DNA of 17,246 nucleotides from Clostridia bacterium (lineage in GTDB: Bacteria > Bacillota > Clostridia > Peptostreptococcales > Anaerovoracaceae), in the NCBI GenBank assembly GCA_900754805.1, contig CAAEEE010000167.1:1-17246 (forward strand), written 5' to 3'. Shown in pieces: positions 1-5,894 of the stretch. Below the pieces are notes generated by a model. It saw only the letters and a list, made by a program, of their open reading frames with translations. It did no database searches and had not been told where the DNA came from. The translations under genes were made by a program, and so were the position numbers. Within the stretch, counting starts at the first letter, position 1. Each line of letters begins with the position of its first letter.

Positions 1-2
1 CA

Positions 3-170
3 GAAAGTCGATTTTACGAATATCCTTCTAAAATAGAAAAAATCATTGAAAAAAACGAAATTTTTCATATGCCGACAGAAGCATGGTGCCAGAAGATGTT
101 CAAAAAGAAGCCCTTTCCGCATGAAAAAAAGGACGCCGGAAAATCCGACGCCCTTAGTATTTCTTATTGA
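3..170 (+). CDS. Possible 3' end of an unidentified protein gene (5' partial)
   Basis: An open frame enters from the left edge and runs about 55 codons to a TGA, while the other two plus-strand frames close within the first 40 bases. The peptide is charged and lysine-rich, with a segment reading HMPTEAWCQKMFKKKPFPHE. I do not recognise the family. The frame runs through the hairpin that terminates the convergent rubrerythrin gene, so its last 15 or so residues lie in DNA with a second role. The gene would end 18 nt from the end of the minus-strand gene, a normal convergent arrangement. With only a C-terminal fragment visible, the coding call rests on the open frame and is tentative. Confidence 0.35.
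   Translation, partial: ESRFYEYPSKIEKIIEKNEIFHMPTEAWCQKMFKKKPFPHEKKDAGKSDALSISY
124..153 (-). terminator. Intrinsic terminator of the rubrerythrin gene
   Basis: Read on the minus strand, GGGCGUCGGA, loop UUU and UCCGGCGUCC form a 10-pair stem with two G-U wobbles. It is followed directly by seven U residues. It lies about 36 nt past the rubrerythrin stop codon. The plus strand has no comparable U-tract after the hairpin, so it should work mainly for the minus-strand gene. Confidence 0.85.
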
Positions 171-188
171 ACTTTCAACCGATCTGAA

Positions 189-773
189 CTAGCCGAAGTA
201 TCTGTCCAGCAGACCCTTGAGTGCCTTGCCGTGTCTTGCTTCGTCGCGTGCCATTTCGTGAACGGTGTCGTGGATTGCGTCGAGGTTGTTCATCTTTGCA
301 ACCTTCGCAAGGTCGAATTTGCCTGCAGTTGCGCCGAATTCACAGTCAACTCTCCAAGCGAGGTTATCCTTCGTAGTAGCCTTCATGTTCGGTTCTAAGT
401 CTTCGCCTAATAATTCAGCAAATTTCGCAGCGTGTTCCGCTTCTTCGTAAGCAGCTTTTTCCCAGTAAAGACCGATTTCCGGATAGCCTTCTCTGTGTGC
501 GATGCGAGCCATGCAGAGATACATGCCGACTTCGGAACATTCGCCCTGGAAGTTAGCCATGAGCTGCTCAAAAATAAATTTTTTGTCTTCTTCTTTGATA
601 TCAGGATTGTTCTTGACTGTCTTGCCGTAAACACCATATTCGTGCTCAGCAGCAAGCGTCATTTCACCTTCAACTTTTTCAAACTTGTCAGCACCAACGT
701 GGCAAACCGGACATTCTGCAGGCGGCTGATCGCCTTCATGAACGTAACCGCAAACTGTACATACCCATTTCAT
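189..773 (-). CDS. Reverse rubrerythrin (rubredoxin domain first), NADH peroxidase type
   Basis: This 194-residue protein begins with a rubredoxin-like iron site (Cys5, Cys8, Cys21, Cys24). A four-helix ferritin-like diiron domain follows, with Glu78/Glu81 and the ExxH pairs Glu111-His114 and Glu178-His181 as likely ligands. Classical rubrerythrin carries the rubredoxin domain at the C-terminus; the N-terminal placement here defines the 'reverse' rubrerythrins. In clostridia these reduce hydrogen peroxide, and in the presence of a reductase oxygen, with NADH-derived electrons in the cytoplasm. The start is well supported by AAGGAGG 8 nt before the ATG. The gene is monocistronic, with its own terminator and a candidate promoter at 922-950. 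I saw no PerR-type operator. Family assignment is firm; the exact electron donor is not visible here. Confidence 0.93.
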   Translation of the reverse strand: MKWVCTVCGYVHEGDQPPAECPVCHVGADKFEKVEGEMTLAAEHEYGVYGKTVKNNPDIKEEDKKFIFEQLMANFQGECSEVGMYLCMARIAHREGYPEIGLYWEKAAYEEAEHAAKFAELLGEDLEPNMKATTKDNLAWRVDCEFGATAGKFDLAKVAKMNNLDAIHDTVHEMARDEARHGKALKGLLDRYFG

Positions 774-1055
774 AATTTGTTACCTCCTTAAAGTTTTCGC
801 ACGCATAAGCCGAAAAAGGGAGTTGCCGTGGCTGCCCGGACAAACGAATGCCATCGAAAAATCCAGACGACGAAAGCTGCTTCGACCCAAGCTGTGCTAA
901 GATATATTCTCTCATATGAAGATATTACCACAAAAGCGTCCGCAACGCAATCGGACAAACCTCAAAAAACGATCAAAACCGATGTTTTGGAATAAATTCA
1001 CACGATTAACATCTTTTTAACAAAAAATTATCTGGCGAAGAGCAGGAAAAATAGA
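774..1055. other. Divergent intergenic region with a long rubrerythrin leader
   Basis: About 280 bases separate the rubrerythrin start from the promoter region of the DUF1538 operon, and no convincing ORF lies in it. The minus-strand leader (about 775-914) would be roughly 140 nt, longer than translation needs. It contains only short complementary segments, such as CGAA/TTCG near 871-884. I recognise no known riboswitch class in it. The stretch at about 955-1050 is AT-rich upstream DNA for the plus-strand promoter. Confidence 0.5.
922..950 (-). promoter_or_regulatory. Candidate promoter of the rubrerythrin gene
   Basis: On the minus strand a TTGCGT box (945-950) is separated by 17 nt from an extended -10, TGGTAATAT (the TAATAT box is 922-927). 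The -35 matches consensus at only three of six positions, but the TGn extension supports it. Predicted transcription starts near 914 and gives a roughly 140-nt leader. Confidence 0.45.
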
Positions 1056-1061
1056 TATAAT
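1033..1061 (+). promoter_or_regulatory. Candidate promoter of the DUF1538/PII-like operon
   Basis: A perfect TATAAT sits at 1056-1061. The hexamer 17 nt upstream (TGGCGA, 1033-1038) is a poor -35. A start near 1067 would begin the transcript at the GGGG that opens the structured leader. Confidence 0.5.
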
Positions 1062-1066
1062 AAAAT

Positions 1067-1160
1067 GGGGTGAAGCATCATGCGACAAGGCATCATGCGC
1101 CAAGGCGGCACAGCGGGATTCCGCACCGAAGCACCCCGAATGTTATTTTTTTAATTTTCT
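1067..1160 (+). promoter_or_regulatory. Structured 5' leader with tandem repeat; possible cis-regulatory RNA
   Basis: GGGGTG (1067-1072) pairs exactly with CACCCC (1132-1137), closing a domain of about 70 nt. Inside are two tandem 15-nt units (1073-1087 and 1088-1102, 13 of 15 identical) that share the nonamer GCATCATGC. A GCGG/CCGC hairpin with a GATT loop follows (1113-1124), flanked by CGG/CCG. A T-rich tract (1143-1158) comes after the closing stem, giving an attenuator-like arrangement before the AGGAGG at 1169-1174. I do not recognise it as a known riboswitch class. A regulatory role is inferred from structure and position. Confidence 0.45.
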
Positions 1161-1182
1161 ATTTTGAAAGGAGGACTGCCTT

Positions 1183-2715
1183 TTGCATCATCACAATTTA
1201 CTGCAGGATAAGTTTCGGGAAGCCCTCACATCAGTGCTTCCGATTACGCTGATCGTTATGGCACTGTGCTTCACAATATCACCGATACCGAACAATATGC
1301 TCATGTCGTTTTTGACGGGGGCGGCGCTGCTGATTATCGGAATGGCGTTCTTTACGCTCGGAGCGGATACGGCAATGACGCCGATCGGAACGAAGGTGGG
1401 AAGCTGCATCACGAAATCCAAAAAGCTTTGGATGATCGTTTTCGTGAGCTTTTTGCTGGGCGTTATTATCACGATTTCCGAGCCCGATTTACAGGTGCTT
1501 GCCAATCAGGTTCCGACGATACCGAATCTGGTTTTGATTGGAACGGTTGCGCTTGGCGTTGGCGTGTTTCTGGTTATCGCCATGCTGAGAATTTTGTTTG
1601 GAATCAGTTTGAATACTTTGCTGATTGGATTTTATATTATCGTTTTTGGAATCGCCATGCTCGTGCCGAAAAATTTCTGGGCGGTGGCATTCGACTCCGG
1701 AGGCGTTACGACCGGGCCGATGACGGTTCCGTTTATCATGGCGCTTGGCGTGGGTGTTTCATCCATACGAAGCGACAGGCATGCGGGAGACGACAGCTTT
1801 GGTCTTGTCGCGCTCTGCTCGATTGGACCGATTTTAGCGGTGCTGATTTTGGGTCTGCTGTATCCGACAGAAGGCGCATATGTTCCGGTTGAAATACCGG
1901 AAATGCAGGATTCGCAGGATATGATTCTGCTTTTCGTGCAGGGACTGCCTCAGTACGCGGAGGAGGTTGCAATTGCGCTCGCGCCGATTATCGTCTTTTT
2001 CTTCCTTTTTAATGCGGTTTATATTAAGATATCAAAAAGACAACTGGTGAGCATCGGCATTGGTCTGATATTTACTTATGTCGGACTTGTACTTTTCCTT
2101 ACGGGCGTGAATGTTGGATTTATGCCTGTCGGAAACTATATTGGCAGTCTCATCGGAAAACTCGGTTATAATTGGATTTTGATTCCGATTGCAATGCTGA
2201 TCGGATACTATATTGTTCAGGCGGAGCCGGCGGTTCATGTGCTGAACAAGCAGGTTGAAGACCTGACGGCGGGAAGCATTCCCGCAAAGGCAATGGAGCT
2301 TTCCTTATCCATCGGCGTGGCGACTTCGCTGGCGCTGGCGATGGTGCGGGTTCTTACGGGTATTTCCGTCATGTACTTTCTGGTTCCAGGCTATGTTTTG
2401 GCACTGGGCCTGAGCTTCTTTACACCGAAAATCTTTACGGCGATTGCGTTTGACTCGGGCGGAGTAGCGTCAGGTCCGATGACGGCAACCTTCCTGCTTC
2501 CTTTCGCGATGGGCGCCTGCGAGGCAATCGGAGGAGCAGACCGCATTGTAACCGACGCGTTCGGCGTGGTTGCGATGGTTGCGATGACGCCTCTGGTTAC
2601 GATTCAGCTTTTAGGTGTGGCATACAGGCTGCGTAAAAAGAAAGAGCAGCAGGCAAGAGCACTCATTCAGGACAGAATCAAAGGCTACACAGACGAAGAT
2701 ATTATAGAATTATAG
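1183..2715 (+). CDS. DUF1538 family membrane protein, duplicated (UmpA/UmpB-like fusion)
   Basis: This 510-residue, very hydrophobic protein has many predicted membrane segments and two homologous halves. The first half contains AFDSGGVTTGPMTVPF and the second AFDSGGVASGPMTATF, each followed by a glycine-rich helix and an acidic or polar segment. That duplication is the hallmark of full-length DUF1538. In halophilic bacteria a pair of DUF1538 proteins (UmpA/UmpB) has been reported to act as a cation/proton antiporter. Whether this protein transports the same ions is unknown. Translation probably starts at TTG (1183), 8 nt after a perfect AGGAGG (1169-1174). No upstream ATG in this frame is better placed. 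It is followed by a PII-like gene whose ribosome binding site overlaps this stop codon, so the two are co-translated. Confidence 0.85.
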   Translation: MHHHNLLQDKFREALTSVLPITLIVMALCFTISPIPNNMLMSFLTGAALLIIGMAFFTLGADTAMTPIGTKVGSCITKSKKLWMIVFVSFLLGVIITISEPDLQVLANQVPTIPNLVLIGTVALGVGVFLVIAMLRILFGISLNTLLIGFYIIVFGIAMLVPKNFWAVAFDSGGVTTGPMTVPFIMALGVGVSSIRSDRHAGDDSFGLVALCSIGPILAVLILGLLYPTEGAYVPVEIPEMQDSQDMILLFVQGLPQYAEEVAIALAPIIVFFFLFNAVYIKISKRQLVSIGIGLIFTYVGLVLFLTGVNVGFMPVGNYIGSLIGKLGYNWILIPIAMLIGYYIVQAEPAVHVLNKQVEDLTAGSIPAKAMELSLSIGVATSLALAMVRVLTGISVMYFLVPGYVLALGLSFFTPKIFTAIAFDSGGVASGPMTATFLLPFAMGACEAIGGADRIVTDAFGVVAMVAMTPLVTIQLLGVAYRLRKKKEQQARALIQDRIKGYTDEDIIEL

Positions 2716-2725
2716 GAGGATTGCC

Positions 2726-3430
2726 ATGGGTGGATTAAATATGGTCATAGCCATAACGGACAGAGAGAAAACCGAAGCGGCAATCAATCTGTTTCAGGAA
2801 AATAATGTGTTTACGACGGACATCGTTTTAGGACAGGGAACGGCTTCCGGAGAAATTCTGGATTATCTATTTTTGAGTCCTTCGGAAAAGGCGGTTATCT
2901 TCGGCGTCGTGACAAACGCGGGACTTACACCGCTGCTGAAGGCTTTCAAGAGAAAACTGTTTATTGACCTTCCGGGAAACGGGATTGTTGCAGTAGTTCC
3001 GCTGAACACAATCGGCGGAAAGCGAAGCCTCGAATATATGCTGGACGGTCAAATACTGGATATGAGTGGAAAAAGCCGCGAGACATTGGAAAGGATGGAG
3101 AGAATGGCTGTAAAAACGGATCATGAATTGATATTTGTCGTTGCAAATGAAGGATACAGCGACTTGATTATGGACGCTGCCCGTGAGGCGGGAGCTGCAG
3201 GCGGAACGGTCATCAAAGCGAAGGGAACCGGAGCGGAATATACGGAAAAGTTTTTCGGCTTTTCGATTGCTTCCGAGAAAGAGATTCACCTGCTCGTAAC
3301 CCCGGCGCAGGGAAGGAACAATATTATGAAAGCAATTATGGAAAAGGCGGGGCTGGATACAAAAGCGCAGGCGATTGTATTTTCGCTTCCGGTCAGCCAT
3401 GCGCTCGGATTAAGACTGCAGGAGGCGTAA
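2726..3430 (+). CDS. PII-like regulatory protein, two tandem PII-fold domains
   Basis: This 234-residue soluble protein is made of two PII/GlnB-like halves. The first is about residues 4-105 (GGLNMVIAITDREKTEAAIN onward). The second is about 112-230, with HELIFVVANEGYSDLIMDAA and a GGTVIKAKGTG segment resembling the region before the PII T-loop. PII-like proteins encoded beside transporters often bind nucleotides or small ligands and gate or sense the transporter. A regulatory role for the DUF1538 partner is inferred from this context. The AGGAGG at 2714-2719 overlaps the stop codon of the transporter gene, so translation is tightly coupled. The usual uridylylation-site T-loop is not evident, so classical nitrogen signalling is unlikely. 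Ligand unknown. Confidence 0.8.
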   Translation: MGGLNMVIAITDREKTEAAINLFQENNVFTTDIVLGQGTASGEILDYLFLSPSEKAVIFGVVTNAGLTPLLKAFKRKLFIDLPGNGIVAVVPLNTIGGKRSLEYMLDGQILDMSGKSRETLERMERMAVKTDHELIFVVANEGYSDLIMDAAREAGAAGGTVIKAKGTGAEYTEKFFGFSIASEKEIHLLVTPAQGRNNIMKAIMEKAGLDTKAQAIVFSLPVSHALGLRLQEA

Positions 3431-3527
3431 GAACTGCAAATTTTGTTTAAAAACGCAAACAATAGTAATGCAAAAACAGAATTTTGCTACGAAAATTGTT
3501 GTAAAAAAACAAAAAAATCAAAAATGC
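3431..3527. other. AT-rich spacer after the PII-like gene
   Basis: This spacer is A-rich. A weak inverted repeat, GCAAAA with TTTTGC (about 3470-3487), is the only hairpin seen. It lacks a U-tract and is a poor terminator. The region may serve as upstream AT-rich promoter DNA for the importer operon. Confidence 0.35.
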
Positions 3528-3556
3528 TTGCAAAAAGTGTCAATACGGTATATAAT
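3528..3556 (+). promoter_or_regulatory. Strong sigma-A promoter of the amino-acid importer operon
   Basis: TTGCAA (3528-3533), exactly 17 nt of spacer, then a perfect TATAAT (3551-3556). An A-rich tract upstream (3503-3524) could act as an UP element. Predicted transcription starts near 3563, giving a leader of about 35 nt before the receptor gene. Confidence 0.85.
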
Positions 3557-3597
3557 CTTTGTATATTTGTAACCGATTAAATTAGGAGGACATAAGA

Positions 3598-4779
3598 ATG
3601 AAAAAGAAAGTTGCTTTATTATTGGCACTCGTAATGATTTTCACCCTGTTTGCAGTCGGCTGCGGAAGCAATGACGACGCAGAATATGCAGGCACGGTTA
3701 AAATCGGCGTTTTTGAACCGGCATCCGGAGACAACGGTGCAGGCGGCAAGCAGGAAACACTGGGAATCCAGTACGCAAACAAGGTACAGCCTACTGTTGA
3801 GATCAACGGTGAAACTTACAAGGTAGAACTTGTAACGGCTGACAATGAATCCGATACAAATAAGGGTATCTCTGCGGCACAGACTCTCGTATCCTCCGGC
3901 GTATCCATGGTACTCGGAACTTACGGATCTGCAGTTGCAATCGCAGCAGGTAAAGTATTCAAAGAAGCAGGAATGCCTGCACTCGGAATCACTTGCACGA
4001 ACCCTCAGGTAACACAAGGCAATCCGGTTTACTTCCGTATCTGCTTCCTCGATCCGTTCCAGGGTACCGTTCTTGCTAACTTCGCATATGAAAACGGACA
4101 GAGAAAAGCTTACTGCTTATCCAAGCTCGGTGACGACTACTCCGTAGGTCTTGTAAAATACTTCGTAGAAGCGTTTGAAAAGCTCGGCGGTAAAGTGGTA
4201 GAAGAACAGTTCCCGAACGGAAACTCCGACTTCACATCCTATGTTGCAAACGCTAAGGCTAAGGGATGCGATGTATTCTACTCACCGGTATCCATCGAAG
4301 CGGCTGCGCTGATCATCGACCAGGCAGAAGCTCAGAAGCTTGGAATGCCGATCCTTGCAGGCGACACTTGGGACTCCAACGTAGTTTTAGAAGCTGCTAA
4401 GGGCAAAGACATCGAACTCAATGTTACGACTTTCTATCAGGAAGGCGGAAACCCTGACTTCGATAACGGAATCAAAGAATGGATCAACTCCGATTCCACA
4501 GCTAAGGCTAACAACAACGGCAACGACCAGATCGCCGCTGTATCCGCAATGGGATATGATGCTTACTTCGTTGCTCTTGAAGCAATCAAGAAAGCAAACT
4601 CGAAAGAACCTGCAGACATCCTCGCAGTTCTTCCTGACCTTGTATACGAAGGCGGAGTATGCGGTACTGTTAAGTTCAACGAAACAGGCGATGCTGAAAA
4701 GACAGAAGCTGTTGTTAAGCACTGCAACACCGAAACCGGTGAATGGGAATTCGTTAAGACACAGTCTATCGAAGGATAA
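3598..4779 (+). CDS. livJ: Branched-chain amino-acid ABC importer, substrate-binding lipoprotein 1
   Basis: This 393-residue protein has a lipoprotein signal: Lys-rich start, hydrophobic core and a lipobox ending VGC with Cys22 as the lipidation site. A type I periplasmic-binding fold of the LivJ/LivK family follows, beginning KIGVFEPASGDNGAGG. It would be anchored outside the membrane and deliver substrate to the permeases downstream. Family members bind leucine, isoleucine, valine or related amino acids and sometimes other small acids, so the substrate here is inferred. AGGAGG (3584-3589) lies 8 nt before the ATG. Codon choice is strikingly restricted (TTC, TAC, AAC, GAC and ATC favoured) compared with neighbouring genes, which suggests high expression, as is usual for receptors. 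Confidence 0.93.
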   Translation: MKKKVALLLALVMIFTLFAVGCGSNDDAEYAGTVKIGVFEPASGDNGAGGKQETLGIQYANKVQPTVEINGETYKVELVTADNESDTNKGISAAQTLVSSGVSMVLGTYGSAVAIAAGKVFKEAGMPALGITCTNPQVTQGNPVYFRICFLDPFQGTVLANFAYENGQRKAYCLSKLGDDYSVGLVKYFVEAFEKLGGKVVEEQFPNGNSDFTSYVANAKAKGCDVFYSPVSIEAAALIIDQAEAQKLGMPILAGDTWDSNVVLEAAKGKDIELNVTTFYQEGGNPDFDNGIKEWINSDSTAKANNNGNDQIAAVSAMGYDAYFVALEAIKKANSKEPADILAVLPDLVYEGGVCGTVKFNETGDAEKTEAVVKHCNTETGEWEFVKTQSIEG

Positions 4780-4808
4780 AAATCAAATAGTACGACTTGC
4801 TTTTGGGA

Positions 4809-4820
4809 ATCCATATGGAT
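4809..4820. repeat. 12-bp perfect palindrome ATCCATATGGAT
   Basis: The palindrome lies 29 nt after the receptor gene stop codon, in the 218-nt gap before the first permease gene. It could be an operator or the foot of an RNA hairpin. No function can be assigned from sequence. Confidence 0.35.
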
Positions 4821-4857
4821 ACATAGATCTAATAGATATATATGACTTTAAGCATAC

Positions 4858-4882
4858 AGCGGGGGGAATGTTTCCCTCCGCT
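4858..4882 (+). terminator. Intercistronic hairpin between receptor and permease genes
   Basis: AGCGGGGGGAA (4858-4868), loop TGT and TTCCCTCCGCT (4872-4882) form 11 pairs with one G-U wobble. What follows is not a proper U-tract, so full termination is unlikely. Hairpins like this after a highly expressed binding-protein cistron often stabilise the upstream mRNA or partially terminate, lowering permease levels. That role is inferred. Confidence 0.6.
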
Positions 4883-4997
4883 TATCGTCGTATTATGGGG
4901 ACACTGCCAAAGCACAGCAAAACAGTGATGAATCACGAAAGAGAGAGCGTTTGGCGGAAGGCGTTCTGTCTTTTAGGATTAAATTGGAGGTTTAAAT

Positions 4998-5882
4998 ATG
5001 GAATTAATTACGAAATGGCTGCCATATGTCCTGGCGGGAATTTCCGTAGGCGGTCAGTATGCCCTCATCGCAATCGGGTATACGATGGTTTACGGCATTC
5101 TCAGGCTGATTAACTTCGCACATGGAGATATGTTCATGATGGCAGGACTGGTTATGATTTATCTGGTAACGGTGCTTCCTGTGTGGGTAAGCATTATTAT
5201 CGTTATCGCGTTTACGGTTGTGCTCGGCTGCACGATTGAGAGAGTCGCTTACAGGCCTCTGCGTTCGGCACCGAGAATGTCGATCATGATTTCCGCGATC
5301 GGCGTGTCCTACTTCCTGCAGAACATCGCACTGTATGTGACAGGCGGGCTGACGAAGACTTATCCGTCCATCCCGTTCCTTCAGAAGACCGTAACGGTTT
5401 TAGGAGCACATACCAAGATGGTAACGGTTATCACACCGTTTTTGACAATCGGACTTGTGGTTCTGCTTCTTCTTCTCATCAACCATACGAAGATTGGTAT
5501 GGCGATGCGTGCGGTTTCGCGTGACTTTGAGACATCCGAACTTATGGGTATCGACATCAACAGGGTTATAGCCGTAACATTCGTTATCGGATCGTTCCTT
5601 GCTGCGGTAGGTTCGATTCTGTTCTTCTCCAACTACACGGGCGTTAACCCGATGTCCGGTGCTATGCCGGGACTGAAGGCTTTCGTCGCGGCGGTATTCG
5701 GAGGAATCGGTTCCGTTCCGGGCGCGGTTGTCGGTGCGTTCGTCATCGGACTTTGCGAAAACCTTATCAAGGGCGCAGGCTGGACAACTTTCTCGGATGC
5801 ATTTACATTCGTTCTTCTCATCATTATTCTCATGGTTAAGCCTACGGGAATCTTCGGCGAGAAAGATATTAACAAGGTATAA
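4998..5882 (+). CDS. livH: Branched-chain amino-acid ABC importer, permease 1
   Basis: This 294-residue membrane protein matches LivH over its full length. It has an N-terminal GGQYALIAIGYTMVYGILRL segment and the conserved NFAHGDMFM motif. Its C-terminal GLKAFVAAVFGGIGSVPGAV stretch belongs to the region that contacts the ATPases. It should pair with LivM to form the transmembrane channel of the HAAT-family importer. A GGAGG (4986-4990) sits 7 nt before the ATG. The gene lies behind the intercistronic hairpin, so its expression is probably lower than that of the receptor. It is followed by livM after 12 nt. The length is normal for the family and nothing is missing. Confidence 0.95.
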   Translation: MELITKWLPYVLAGISVGGQYALIAIGYTMVYGILRLINFAHGDMFMMAGLVMIYLVTVLPVWVSIIIVIAFTVVLGCTIERVAYRPLRSAPRMSIMISAIGVSYFLQNIALYVTGGLTKTYPSIPFLQKTVTVLGAHTKMVTVITPFLTIGLVVLLLLLINHTKIGMAMRAVSRDFETSELMGIDINRVIAVTFVIGSFLAAVGSILFFSNYTGVNPMSGAMPGLKAFVAAVFGGIGSVPGAVVGAFVIGLCENLIKGAGWTTFSDAFTFVLLIIILMVKPTGIFGEKDINKV

Positions 5883-5894
5883 GGAGGAGCAGAG

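Noticed and set aside
265..791. Plus-strand and other minus-strand open frames across the rubrerythrin gene
   Set aside because: They are shadows of the real gene: no ribosome binding site, low-complexity or Cys/Phe-rich translations, and full overlap with a well-conserved protein.
1070..1252. Short His-rich reading frame starting with GTG in the DUF1538 leader, resembling an attenuator leader peptide
   Set aside because: There is no ribosome binding site before the GTG, the frame runs far into the DUF1538 gene, and the downstream genes have nothing to do with histidine. The histidine codons come from the GCATCATGC repeats.
1266..1892. 208-codon plus-strand frame inside the DUF1538 gene
   Set aside because: Overlapping frame with Arg/Gly/Trp-rich translation and no start signal. 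The DUF1538 frame has the conserved repeats.
3470..3487. GCAAAA/TTTTGC inverted repeat as terminator of the PII-like gene
   Set aside because: Six AT-rich pairs without a U-tract are too weak for an intrinsic terminator.
4421..5113. 230-codon frame spanning the receptor end, the intercistronic gap and the livH start
   Set aside because: It overlaps two firmly identified genes in another frame, its translation looks like no protein, and the intercistronic part forms a hairpin rather than coding sequence.
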